The notes under the pieces were generated by a model. It saw nothing but the letters and a program-made list of their open reading frames with translations, had not been told where the DNA came from and searched no databases. DNA of 64,000 nucleotides from Rhodovarius crocodyli (GTDB lineage: Bacteria; Pseudomonadota; Alphaproteobacteria; Acetobacterales; Acetobacteraceae), in the NCBI RefSeq assembly GCF_004005855.1, contig NZ_SACL01000011.1, positions 79,789-143,788 on the forward strand, written 5' to 3'. Below, one piece after another: positions 7,268 to 17,779 of this stretch. The position numbers and the translations under genes are program-made. Within the stretch, counting starts at the first letter, position 1; each line of letters starts with the position of its first letter.

Positions 7268-8194
7268 CTACCCGCGGCGCGCCGGTGCGGCCAGCGCCTC
7301 CACCGGCCGGTTCTGCCGCAACTGCGCCGCGCTGATCGACACGATCCGCCCGATCTCGGAGGCCATGACCTTACGGTTCGGCAGCGTCTCGGGCGCGAAG
7401 GCCTCATGGAACACCACCGTCGCCCGCGTGCCCGTGTGGCGCAGCAGATACCAGGCGTGGCTCAGCGTCTCCATGTCGCCGTACCAGGCAAAGACCGGCC
7501 GGTCGCGCCGGCAGGCCGGCAGGCCGCCCATGCGGTCATACACCACCGTGGTGGGCTGCACCTGCTTCGCCTCGGAAGCCACCGACAGGAAGGAAGAACG
7601 GAAAGGCAGCACCCGGGTGCCGTCGCTCGTCGTGCCCTCGGGAAACAGCATCACGCTGTCCCCGCCCTTCAGCGTGGCCGAGATCTCGTTGCTCTCGCGG
7701 CCCGTGCCGGTGCGGCTGCGGCTGACGAACAGGGTGCGCCCCAGCTTCGCCACCACGCCGATGCCCGGCCAGCTGGCCACATCCGCCTTGGAGACGAAGC
7801 GCGTCTCCAGCACCGCCCCCAGCACCAGGATGTCGAGCCACGAGGTATGGTTGGACACATACAGCGTGCCGTCATGCCCGGCCGGCCGGCCCACCACCTG
7901 CAGCTTCAACCCGATCAGCCAGCACATGCCCCGCCAATAGGCCATGGGAAAGCGCGCCTTGGCCCGTCCGGGGAACAGCAGCAGCAGCGCCTGCAGCGGC
8001 ACGCACAGCGCGGTCCAGAGCAGGACGGTCGCCAGGCGGCGCAGCGCCCTGCCCCGCCCGCCCAGCGGACGGTCCTCCATCACCGCGCCCCAGCGCGCGG
8101 CACCAGGCACGCGCGGCCTGAAGCGGAGCGGTCCGTTGCGCAGCACCCGGCGGGGCTGCTTGGTCTCTGGGGCGGTGGCGCGTGCCTGAATCAT
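7268..8194 (-). CDS. 1-acyl-sn-glycerol-3-phosphate acyltransferase (PlsC family)
   Basis: Transfers an acyl chain to lysophosphatidic acid or a related lysolipid in phospholipid or ornithine-lipid synthesis at the inner membrane. The signature is clear: NHTSWLD (His116, Asp121) and FPEGT (184-188), with a hydrophobic segment at about 54-76 that would anchor it. At 308 residues it is slightly long for PlsC because of a basic N-terminal extension; Met39 is an alternative start. It is the first intact chromosomal gene beside the prophage and reads toward the tRNA-Ser fragment. Confidence 0.85.
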   Translation of the reverse strand: MIQARATAPETKQPRRVLRNGPLRFRPRVPGAARWGAVMEDRPLGGRGRALRRLATVLLWTALCVPLQALLLLFPGRAKARFPMAYWRGMCWLIGLKLQVVGRPAGHDGTLYVSNHTSWLDILVLGAVLETRFVSKADVASWPGIGVVAKLGRTLFVSRSRTGTGRESNEISATLKGGDSVMLFPEGTTSDGTRVLPFRSSFLSVASEAKQVQPTTVVYDRMGGLPACRRDRPVFAWYGDMETLSHAWYLLRHTGTRATVVFHEAFAPETLPNRKVMASEIGRIVSISAAQLRQNRPVEALAAPARRG

Positions 8195-8290
8195 CGGGGG
8201 ATGCTATCTGAGGCTGTGAGGGTTGCGGTAGCGCGCGGATGAAGACGCTGCAATGACATCCCCTTGAAGCATGTGTGACGGAGCAGCGGC

Positions 8291-9262
8291 ATGGCGGAGA
8301 CAGGCAAGGGTACGGGCAAGCCGCTTCGGCTGGCCGTGCTGGGGGCGGGCCCGGTCGGCACGGCCTCCGCCGCGCTGGCCGCCAGCCGGGGGCATGACGT
8401 CACGCTCTATTCCCCGCGCGGCGGCGGCACGCGCCACATCGGCGCCAGCGTCACGCTGAACGGGTTGATTTCCGGCCAGTTTCCGGTGCGGGTCTCGGCC
8501 GATCTGGGCCGCGCGCTCGAAGGGGTGGATGCCGTATTCCTGGCCGTGCCCGGCCATGCCCAGACCACGCTGCTGGAACGGCTGGCCCGCGTGCTGACCG
8601 GCGCGCCGGGCGTGCTGGTGGCGCCGGCTGCCTCCCTCAGCCCGCTGTTGCTGGCGCGCCTGCTGGGGCCGCGCGGCGTCTCGGCCGCGGTCGGCGGGCT
8701 GGTGGCGCCCCCGGTCGCCGCCCGCCGCCTGCCGGACGGGCGGCTGTGGCTGGGCGCGTTGCGCCAGCGCCTGTGGCTCGGTGCCGATGCGGAGATCCCC
8801 CGCCTCACCAACCTGGCGGAGGCCCTGTTCGGCATCCGCGTGCGCCCGATGGAGGGCATGCTGTCGGCGTCGCTCGCCGACATGTCGGGGCTGGGTGACG
8901 CGGCGCAGCTGCTGGCCCCGCCCGGCAACCCGCAGGCCGCTTTCCGGCTGCTGCGGGAATTCGCGCGGGAACGCGATGCGCTGGCCGCGCGCTTCGGCCT
9001 CGGCCTGCCCGATTCGGGCCTGTATTTCGACGAGATCGGCGGCATGCCGCCCATGGAGCCCGAGCGCGCCCTGGGCCAGGGCGGCCTCGCACTGTCCTTC
9101 CTGGTCACGCTCGGCGTCGCGGGCCGGGTAAAGGTGCCGATGGCCGAGGCCGCGCTGCGCATGCTGGAGGTCTTCGCCGGGCGCAGCCTGCGCGCCAACC
9201 CCTCGCTGCTGGCGCTGGGCGAGGACGCGGTGCGCGGCGTGCTCAGGCGCCACGCGGCATAG
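8291..9262 (+). CDS. NAD/NADP-dependent opine-dehydrogenase-like protein
   Basis: A 323-residue protein with an N-terminal Rossmann fold (LAVLGAGPVGTASAALAASRGHDV, about 13-36) followed by a helical domain that resembles the octopine/nopaline dehydrogenase C-terminal domain (GLYFDEIGGMPPMEPERAL..). Family members reductively condense an amino acid with a keto acid or run the reverse reaction, but related proteins act on other substrates, so the reaction is not assigned. It ends convergently with, and overlaps by 20 bases, the MerR-type gene on the other strand. Confidence 0.65.
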   Translation: MAETGKGTGKPLRLAVLGAGPVGTASAALAASRGHDVTLYSPRGGGTRHIGASVTLNGLISGQFPVRVSADLGRALEGVDAVFLAVPGHAQTTLLERLARVLTGAPGVLVAPAASLSPLLLARLLGPRGVSAAVGGLVAPPVAARRLPDGRLWLGALRQRLWLGADAEIPRLTNLAEALFGIRVRPMEGMLSASLADMSGLGDAAQLLAPPGNPQAAFRLLREFARERDALAARFGLGLPDSGLYFDEIGGMPPMEPERALGQGGLALSFLVTLGVAGRVKVPMAEAALRMLEVFAGRSLRANPSLLALGEDAVRGVLRRHAA

Positions 9263-9671
9263 GCGTCAGCCGGGCCGCCGGCTCGGCCAGCGCCTCGATG
9301 ATCCGGCATTCGCCCACCGTGCCGCCCAGGCAGTGGCCGGCGATCCGTGCCAGCTCCGCCCGCAGCGATGCCAGCCTCTCGATGCGCGCGTCGATCTCCC
9401 GCACCTGGGCCGAGGCCAGGGCATGGGCTTCCCCGCAATCCGCGTCGGGCCGCCCCGCCAGCCGCAGCAGCGCGCGGATCGCCTCGCTCTCGAAACCCAG
9501 TTCGCGCGCGTGGCGGATGAAGGTCAGCCGGCCCAGATGGGCGTCGGAATACAGGCGGTGCCCACCCTCGCTGCGTTCCGCCGCATGCAGCCAGCCCTCG
9601 CTCTCATACCATCTGATCGTCGTGGGCTTCACGCCGGTCAGCCGCGACAGCTCGCCGATCGAATAGGTCAT
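9243..9671 (-). CDS. MerR-family metal-responsive regulator (ZntR/CadR/PbrR-like)
   Basis: A 142-residue activator of the divergent metal-efflux ATPase. The N-terminus has the MerR winged helix (YSIGELSRLTGVKPTTIRWYE). The sensor part has a Cys after the long helix (DADCGEAH) and a C-terminal metal loop HCLGGTVGEC, the cysteine layout of Zn/Cd/Pb sensors rather than Hg or Cu ones. The start at 9671 gives the normal family length. It faces zntA across a 105-bp gap that contains a MerR-type promoter. Confidence 0.85.
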   Translation of the reverse strand: MTYSIGELSRLTGVKPTTIRWYESEGWLHAAERSEGGHRLYSDAHLGRLTFIRHARELGFESEAIRALLRLAGRPDADCGEAHALASAQVREIDARIERLASLRAELARIAGHCLGGTVGECRIIEALAEPAARLTPMPRGA

Positions 9672-9715
9672 GTCCCGCTCCTGCCGACCGTACATGCTTT
9701 GACACAAATGGGGCC

Positions 9716-9746
9716 TTGAACCTCCAGTCGCTAGAGGGCCCATAAC
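9716..9746 (+). promoter_or_regulatory. MerR-type promoter/operator of the metal ATPase gene
   Basis: A -35 element TTGAAC (9716-9721) and a -10 element CATAAC (9741-9746) are separated by 19 bp, the over-long spacing that MerR proteins correct by untwisting DNA. The spacer holds an inverted repeat CCTCCAG-TCG-CTAGAGG (9721-9737), matching 6 of 7 bases per arm. ATPase translation starts 31 bp downstream. Confidence 0.85.
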
Positions 9747-9776
9747 AGGGGGGACGAGACTGAAGGAGCGACGGTC

Positions 9777-11942
9777 ATGGGACGGCATGAGAAGCTGGAA
9801 TGGCAGGTGGGCGGGATGGACTGCGCCGCCTGCGTGGCCAAGGTGACCAAGGCCGTGGAGCGCCTGCCCGGCGTCTCCGAGGTGCAGGTGAACCTGATGA
9901 CCGAGAAGCTCTCCCTCGCGCTGGACACCGACCGCACGCGGCCTGAGGCCGTGATCCGCCAGGTGGAGGCGCTGGGCTACAAGGTCGGCGCTGAGGCGGC
10001 GCCCCACGCCCATTCCGGCCCCGGCGGCGAGCACAGCCACGACGCGCCGGGGGATGCCGGCAAGCCCTGGTGGAACACCGCCAAGGCGCGGCTGGTCTGG
10101 CTGCTGGGCGCGCTGGTGCTGGGCGCCTATGGCCTGTCGCTCGTGCTGCCGCACCAGGTCAGCTACGCGCTGTTCCTGGCGGCCACCCTGGTCGCGCTGA
10201 TCCCGTTCGGGCGGCGCGCCCTGGCCCTGGCCCGCGCCGGCAGCCCGTTCTCGATCGAGACCCTGATGTGTACCGCCGCCATCGGCGCCGCCGTGATCGG
10301 CGCGGCCGAGGAAGCGGCCGTCGTCGTGCTGCTGTTCGCCCTGGGTGAGCTGCTGGAGAACGTGGCCGCCGGCCGCGCGCGCGAGGGCATCCGCGCGCTC
10401 GCCTCGCTGATGCCGCGCACCGCCCTGCGCCTGCAGGGCGACGGCAGCACGGTCGAGATTCCGGCCGAGCGCCTGGCGGTGGACAACCAGGTGCTGGTCC
10501 GCCCCGGTGACCGGGTGCCCTGCGACGGCATCATCCTGGAAGGGCATTCGGGCCTGGACGAAAGCCCCGTGACGGGTGAGAGCGTTCCCGTCACGCGCGG
10601 GGTGGGCGATGCCGTGGTGGCCGGCAGCATCAACACCGACGGCGCGCTGCGCATCCGTGTGACACGGGCCGCCGCCGACAACACCATCGCCCGCATCATC
10701 CGCATGGTGGAGGACGCCACGGCCTCCCGCGCGCCGACCCAGCGCTTCATCGAACGCTTCTCCACCTGGTGGACGCCGGGGGCGATGGCGGTCTCGGCGC
10801 TGGTGATCCTGGTGCCGCCCGTGGCACTCGGCTGGGACTGGTGGACCAGCCTGTATCGCGGCCTGGCCGTGCTGCTCATCGCCTGCCCCTGCGCGCTCGT
10901 GATCTCGGTGCCGGCGGCGATGGCCTCCGGCCTCTCGGCCGGGGCGCGGCGGGGGCTGCTGGTGAAGGGGGGTGCCGCGCTGGAGACGATCGGGGCCGCC
11001 ACCACCGTGGCCTTCGACAAGACCGGCACATTGACCGCGGGCCGCCCGCGCGTGACCGACGTCATCGCAGCCGAGGGCGAGGAGGAGGCGGTGCTGCTGG
11101 CCCAGGCCGCCGCCGTGGAAAGCGGCTCCTCTCATCCGCTGGCCAAGGCGATCATGGCCGAGGCCGAGGCGCGTGGCCTGGCCCTTCCCGCCGCCACCGC
11201 GCAGGCCGCCATCGCCGGCAAGGCCGTGGCGGCCAGCATCGGGGGCGCGCGCGTCTCGGTGGGTTCACCCCGGCATGCGGCCGAACAGGGGGCCGTTCTG
11301 GGCCCGCTGGCCGAGGCCGCCACCCGGCTGGAAGGCGAGGGCAAGACCAGCGTGCTGATCCTGTCGGACCGCCGCCCGCTGGGGCTGATCGCGATGCGCG
11401 ACGAACCGCGCGCCGATGCGGCCTCGGGCATCGCCGTGCTGAAGGGGCTGGGCGTGCGGTCCGTCATGCTGACGGGCGACAATGCGCGCACCGGTGCCGC
11501 CATCGCGGCTTCGCTGGGCATGGAGGTGAAGGCCGAGCTGTTGCCCGACGACAAGCTGCGCGAGATCGCGGCGCTGCGCGCGGCGGGCGACGTCATCATG
11601 GTGGGTGACGGCATCAACGACGCCCCTGCCCTGGCCGCCGCCAGCGTGGGGGTGGCCATGGGCGGGGGCACCGATGTCGCGCTGGAAACCGCCGATGCCG
11701 CCGTGCTGAAGGACCGCGTGACGGGGGTGGCGGAGCTGGTCAGCCTCTCGCGCGCCACCATGGCCAATGTGAAGCAGAACGTGGCCGTCGCCGTCGGGCT
11801 GAAGGGCGTGTTCCTGGTCACGACGCTGATCGGCGTGACGGGGCTGTGGCCCGCCATCATGGCCGATACCGGCGCCACGGTGCTCGTCACCCTCAACGCG
11901 CTGCGCCTGCTCGGGTGGAAGCCGGGCTTCGCGCGGGATTGA
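9777..11942 (+). CDS. zntA: Zn2+/Cd2+/Pb2+-exporting P1B-type ATPase
   Basis: Pumps divalent soft metals out of the cytoplasm using ATP. From the N-terminus: an HMA metal-binding domain with GMDCAAC (Cys16, Cys19), a His-rich linker (about 78-90), membrane segments, the actuator TGES loop (SPVTGESVPV), the membrane CPC motif (about residue 370), the phosphorylated Asp in DKTGTLT (about 413), the MVGDGINDAPAL hinge (about 610), and a last helix with ADTGATVLVTLNALRLL whose Asp favours Zn/Cd/Pb rather than Cu. At 721 residues it is full length. It is controlled by the divergent MerR gene through the 19-bp-spacer promoter. Confidence 0.93.
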   Translation: MGRHEKLEWQVGGMDCAACVAKVTKAVERLPGVSEVQVNLMTEKLSLALDTDRTRPEAVIRQVEALGYKVGAEAAPHAHSGPGGEHSHDAPGDAGKPWWNTAKARLVWLLGALVLGAYGLSLVLPHQVSYALFLAATLVALIPFGRRALALARAGSPFSIETLMCTAAIGAAVIGAAEEAAVVVLLFALGELLENVAAGRAREGIRALASLMPRTALRLQGDGSTVEIPAERLAVDNQVLVRPGDRVPCDGIILEGHSGLDESPVTGESVPVTRGVGDAVVAGSINTDGALRIRVTRAAADNTIARIIRMVEDATASRAPTQRFIERFSTWWTPGAMAVSALVILVPPVALGWDWWTSLYRGLAVLLIACPCALVISVPAAMASGLSAGARRGLLVKGGAALETIGAATTVAFDKTGTLTAGRPRVTDVIAAEGEEEAVLLAQAAAVESGSSHPLAKAIMAEAEARGLALPAATAQAAIAGKAVAASIGGARVSVGSPRHAAEQGAVLGPLAEAATRLEGEGKTSVLILSDRRPLGLIAMRDEPRADAASGIAVLKGLGVRSVMLTGDNARTGAAIAASLGMEVKAELLPDDKLREIAALRAAGDVIMVGDGINDAPALAAASVGVAMGGGTDVALETADAAVLKDRVTGVAELVSLSRATMANVKQNVAVAVGLKGVFLVTTLIGVTGLWPAIMADTGATVLVTLNALRLLGWKPGFARD

Positions 11943-11948
11943 TACGGG

Positions 11949-11976
11949 GTCGGGCACCCGCCCGACATTCTTTGTC
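11949..11976 (+). terminator. Probable intrinsic terminator after zntA
   Basis: A perfect 7-bp stem GTCGGGC/GCCCGAC (11949-11955 and 11960-11966) with a 4-base loop lies seven bases after the stop and is followed by ATTCTTTG. The T-tract is short, so efficiency is uncertain. Confidence 0.55.
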
Positions 11977-12048
11977 ATCGAGCGGACACTCAGTAATCGA
12001 GCAGCCATGGCATCAGTATCTCGTCACACGACGAGAAGGAATTAACCG

Positions 12049-12369
12049 ATGCTTCGTATCACTCTTGTAGCCGTTACTCTGATGTCTGCTTCCGCCATGG
12101 CGGCCGATATTCGCCTGGTGCCGGATGGCCGGCAGGGCAATGCCCCCCTGCATGTCGATTCGACCGAGGCAGGCGGCATCCCCAACATCCACCGCCCCGA
12201 GACCGCGCGGGACAGCGCCGTGCGCAACGGCCCCGCGAGCCTGGGCGGCGGCGCGCAGGAACCGGGGGTGGCCTATGCGGGGCCGGGCCAGGGCACGCTG
12301 GGGCACAGCCACACGCCCCAGGTGGCCGACAACGACGCCGGCCGGCCGATCCTGAACTACGGGCACTGA
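12049..12369 (+). CDS. Small secreted protein of unknown function
   Basis: A 106-residue protein with a clear signal peptide (MLRITLVAVTLMSASAMAA, cleavage after about residue 18-19). The mature part is Gly/Pro/His-rich with no recognisable domain (LGHSHTPQVADNDAGRPIL). A ribosome-binding site AGAAGGA precedes the ATG. Position downstream of a metal pump and several His residues could suggest a periplasmic metal link, but this is only context. It converges with ccmB. Confidence 0.65.
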   Translation: MLRITLVAVTLMSASAMAADIRLVPDGRQGNAPLHVDSTEAGGIPNIHRPETARDSAVRNGPASLGGGAQEPGVAYAGPGQGTLGHSHTPQVADNDAGRPILNYGH

Positions 12370-12374
12370 GCCCC

Positions 12375-13034
12375 TTACTCGCCCCGCAGGGCGGCCCCCG
12401 CGGCGAGGGGGGCCAGCGGCAGGGCGAGCGCCGCCAGCGCGCCCAGCAGCAGCAGCATCGGGCGCGCATTGGCCTCGGTGCCCGCGGCCTCGATGGCGGC
12501 GGCGCCAAAGATCACGGCGGGGATGGCCAGGGGCAGCACCAGCAGCGGCAGCAGCACGCCGCCGCGCCGGGCGCCCAGCGTCAGCGCCGCCCCCGCCGTG
12601 CCCAGCAGCGACAGCACCAGCGAGGCCAGCGCCAGCGCCAGCATCGCCACCCCCCAGGCCTCGGTCGGCAGGTTGAGCATGGCGGCGGCGATGGGGGTCG
12701 CCAGGATCAGCGGCAGGCCGGTGGTCAGCCAATGCCCCGCCGCCTTGGCCAGCGCGATCAGCGCCGGGTGCAGCCCCGACAGAAGCAGCAGGTCGAGCGA
12801 GCCGTCCTCCGCCTCCGCGCCCCACATGCGGTCGAGCGGCAGCAGCGCGGCGAGAAGGGCGGAGGCGACGAGCGCGCCGGGCGCCAGCCGCGACAGGGTT
12901 TCGGGCGCGGGGCCGACGCCGAAGGGGAACAGCGCCGCCACCAGCAGAAAGAACAGCACCGCCGCCAGAGCATCGGCCGGATGCCGCAGGGCCAGCCGCA
13001 ATTCGCGGCCCAGCACGGCCAGGAAGGCCCTCAC
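12375..13034 (-). CDS. ccmB: Heme exporter permease CcmB
   Basis: Membrane subunit of the CcmAB transporter that, with CcmC/D/E, loads heme onto the chaperone CcmE during cytochrome c maturation. The 219 residues contain about six hydrophobic segments and the family N-terminus (FLAVLGRELRLALRHPADAL) and DRMWGAEAEDGSLDLLLLSG region. It overlaps ccmA by 4 bases. The next gene downstream is convergent, so ccmC does not follow here. Confidence 0.9.
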   Translation of the reverse strand: MRAFLAVLGRELRLALRHPADALAAVLFFLLVAALFPFGVGPAPETLSRLAPGALVASALLAALLPLDRMWGAEAEDGSLDLLLLSGLHPALIALAKAAGHWLTTGLPLILATPIAAAMLNLPTEAWGVAMLALALASLVLSLLGTAGAALTLGARRGGVLLPLLVLPLAIPAVIFGAAAIEAAGTEANARPMLLLLGALAALALPLAPLAAGAALRGE

Positions 13035-13621
13035 AGCCGGAACTCCCCGGCGCCCGGCAGCGGCAGGGGCAGATGGGTGGCGGCCACCACCATGCCGCCG
13101 CGCGCGCGATGCGCGGCCAGCAGGTCCCCCAGCCGCTCCACGCTCGCGGCATCGAGCCCCAGCGTGGGTTCGTCCAGCAGCCAGATCTCGGCGGGCGAAA
13201 GCGCCAGGCGCGCGAGCGCGAGCCTGCGGCGCTGCCCGGCCGAGAGCATGCGCCCGGGCAGTTCCGCCAGCGCGGACAAACCCAGCGCCTCCAGCGCGGG
13301 CGCGACCTCGCCCCCTGTCAGCGCGGCGTGAAAGGCGAGATTCTCCCGCACGGTCAGGGCGGGCTTCAGCGCGTCCAGATGGCCGAGATAGCGCAGGCGG
13401 CGCGCATGGGCGGCCGGGTCCTCGCGCACATCCCTGCCCTGCCAGGCGATATGGCCCGCCGCCGGGGCCAGCAGCCCCGCCAGCACCCGCAGCAGGCTGG
13501 ACTTGCCCGCGCCGTTGCGGCCGAGCAACAGCACCGCGTCGCCCGGCTTCACGGCAAGCCCCACGCCCGCGAAGACCGCGCGCTCACCACGCCAGCAGGC
13601 CAGGTCGATGGTTTCCAGCAC
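13031..13621 (-). CDS. ccmA: Cytochrome c biogenesis ATP-binding protein CcmA
   Basis: ATPase subunit of the CcmAB heme-handling transporter. The sequence has Walker A GRNGAGKSS, the signature LSAGQRRRLALARL, Walker B IWLLDEPTLGLD and a switch His (ATHLPL). The GTG at 13621 (VLETIDLACW) was chosen because it gives the family length of about 196 residues; the frame can be read some 66 codons further upstream but that part is unrelated to ABC proteins and lies in the promoter gap before acnA. Overlaps ccmB by 4 bases. Confidence 0.9.
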   Translation of the reverse strand: MLETIDLACWRGERAVFAGVGLAVKPGDAVLLLGRNGAGKSSLLRVLAGLLAPAAGHIAWQGRDVREDPAAHARRLRYLGHLDALKPALTVRENLAFHAALTGGEVAPALEALGLSALAELPGRMLSAGQRRRLALARLALSPAEIWLLDEPTLGLDAASVERLGDLLAAHRARGGMVVAATHLPLPLPGAGEFRL

Positions 13622-13837
13622 GCACACCCCACGAGAGTTGGCCACCCCGCCCCCTGTTTGCCGCGTCCCGCCGCGCCTGCGAAGCCCGGCGCCGGGCGGG
13701 GCATGGAAAAACCGGCGATTTGCGACGATTCGCATCTGTTTACAGTTGACAGCCGCAAATTCCCCATGGGCCCGCCAATGGACGAAAGCCCGATGGCTGC
13801 CTAAGTTCACAACCGGCAAGGAGGAGTATCAGCGACC

Positions 13838-16534
<2,697 letters not shown>

Positions 16535-16560
16535 GCCCCTTCCACAGCCCGGAAATGCAA

Positions 16561-16596
16561 AACCCCGCCGGAGCGATCCGGCGGGGTTGTTTTTTG
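16561..16596 (+). terminator. Strong rho-independent terminator after acnA
   Basis: A perfect 11-bp stem (16561-16571 and 16578-16588, arms AACCCCGCCGG/CCGGCGGGGTT) with a 6-base loop is followed by GTTTTTTG. It lies 27 bases after the acnA stop. Confidence 0.93.
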
Positions 16597-16616
16597 CCCG
16601 ATGGCCTGGAAAAGCC

Positions 16617-16769
16617 TCAGTTGAAGAGGGCGGCCATGGCCATGCCGGCATAGTGCTGAACGGCCTGGCGTTCCTGCAGAACACCGGCGAAGGCGACGAC
16701 CAGCAGGGCGCCCAGCGTCATCATCACCACCTGGCTGGCGGGACGGGCGGGCTTATCACCTTTCAGCAT
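16617..16769 (-). CDS. Small single-pass membrane protein
   Basis: A 50-residue protein (MLKGDKPARPASQVV...) with one membrane segment (MMTLGALLVVAFAGVL). The internal ATG at 16769 was preferred over the longer frame because a GGAG ribosome-binding site lies 8 bases upstream and residues before it look random. It is divergent from the Sel1 gene and could share its iron-responsive control region. Function unknown. Confidence 0.6.
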   Translation of the reverse strand: MLKGDKPARPASQVVMMTLGALLVVAFAGVLQERQAVQHYAGMAMAALFN

Positions 16770-16882
16770 CGTGGAAACTCCATAACCGACAACCGGAATG
16801 TAGATAAGCGCCCTCACATTGTCCAGCGCAGATTCGTGGGTTTTCACCGAAAGCACTTCGCATTGTCGTTAATTGACGCGGG

Positions 16883-16897
16883 TTGCAATTCATTCTC
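16883..16897 (+). promoter_or_regulatory. Putative Fur-type box 1
   Basis: TTGCAATTCATTCTC resembles proteobacterial Fur sites (its complement contains GAGAATGA) and matches a second site at 17719 in 12 of 15 bases. It lies just upstream of the Sel1-repeat gene in the gap shared with a divergent small gene. Confidence 0.6.
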
Positions 16898-16920
16898 ATC
16901 AGCATATGTTGCGCCGCGCC

Positions 16921-17676
16921 ATGGACCGCCCGCCCACCCACGCCGACATCGTCGCGATGACCCCGCAGGAGATCACGGCGATCCTGGACGGAGAGCCGGT
17001 GCGGGCCTTCGCCTGGCTCGCGGCCGCCGCACGGCTGGGCTTCGTCGATGCCCAGCTTGCCTATGCCCAGTGCCTTCTCAGCGGGCGCGGCTGCGCCCCC
17101 GACCCGCAGGCCGCCTATCGCTGGTTCGACACGGCCGCGCGCGCGGGCTCGGCCGAGGGCCTGAACATGCTGGGCCGCTGCCATGAGAACGGCTGGGGCA
17201 CCCCGCGCAACGACGCGACGGCGGCTCCCCTCTATCGCCAGGCCGCGGAGACGGGGCTGGACTGGGCCCAGTACAATTACGCCAACATGCTGGCGCGCGG
17301 CGCGGGCGTGGCCAAGGACATGGAACAGGCCCTGCACTGGTACCGGCTGGCCGCCGCCCAGGGCCATGCCAAGGCCACCAATCTGGTGGCGCGCTTCCTG
17401 GAGGAAGGCTGGGCCTGCGCCCCCGACCCGGAGGCGGCCGCCGCCCTTTATGCCCGCGCCGCCGAGGGCGGGGATTTCCGGGCCCAGTTCAACCATGGCC
17501 TGACCCTGGCGCGCGCGGGCGATATCGCCGGCGCCCGCGACTGGTTCCAGCGCGCCATCGCCGGCGGCACATCCGGCTTCCTGATCAGTGCCGCGCGCGC
17601 TCTCGCCACCTTTCCGCAACCTGAGCTGCGCGGCCTGGCCAGCCTGGCGCGGCAGCGGGCGAACGGCGCGGCTTAA
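16921..17676 (+). CDS. Sel1-repeat (TPR-like) protein
   Basis: A 251-residue protein of tandem Sel1-like repeats (for example AQLAYAQCLLSGRGCAPDPQAAYRWFDTAARAG, with similar units at about 85-120, 120-156 and 157-190), an alpha-solenoid for protein contacts. Proteins like this are frequently encoded beside Fiu/PiuA-type receptors and PiuC. The start is uncertain: ATG at 16921 was chosen, ATG at 16906 is possible; neither has a clear ribosome-binding site. No signal peptide. A Fur-like box precedes it, so iron control is likely. Confidence 0.75.
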   Translation: MDRPPTHADIVAMTPQEITAILDGEPVRAFAWLAAAARLGFVDAQLAYAQCLLSGRGCAPDPQAAYRWFDTAARAGSAEGLNMLGRCHENGWGTPRNDATAAPLYRQAAETGLDWAQYNYANMLARGAGVAKDMEQALHWYRLAAAQGHAKATNLVARFLEEGWACAPDPEAAAALYARAAEGGDFRAQFNHGLTLARAGDIAGARDWFQRAIAGGTSGFLISAARALATFPQPELRGLASLARQRANGAA

Positions 17677-17718
17677 CGAAACGTAATTTTAGACCGCCAG
17701 AAACTGCCGCAGATGAAA

Positions 17719-17733
17719 TTGCGAGTCATTCTT
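17719..17733 (+). promoter_or_regulatory. Putative Fur-type box 2
   Basis: TTGCGAGTCATTCTT lies 46 bases upstream of the receptor start codon and repeats the pattern of the site at 16883. A site in front of a TonB-dependent siderophore receptor is where Fur control is expected. Confidence 0.6.
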
Positions 17734-17779
17734 GGTTGCAGTAGCTAACGCACTGACACATCGCCCCGGGGATTCCACG

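Noticed and set aside
9672..11135. Long upstream extension of the MerR frame
   Set aside because: The extension is antisense to the ATPase gene and random in composition; the MerR domain starts at 9671.
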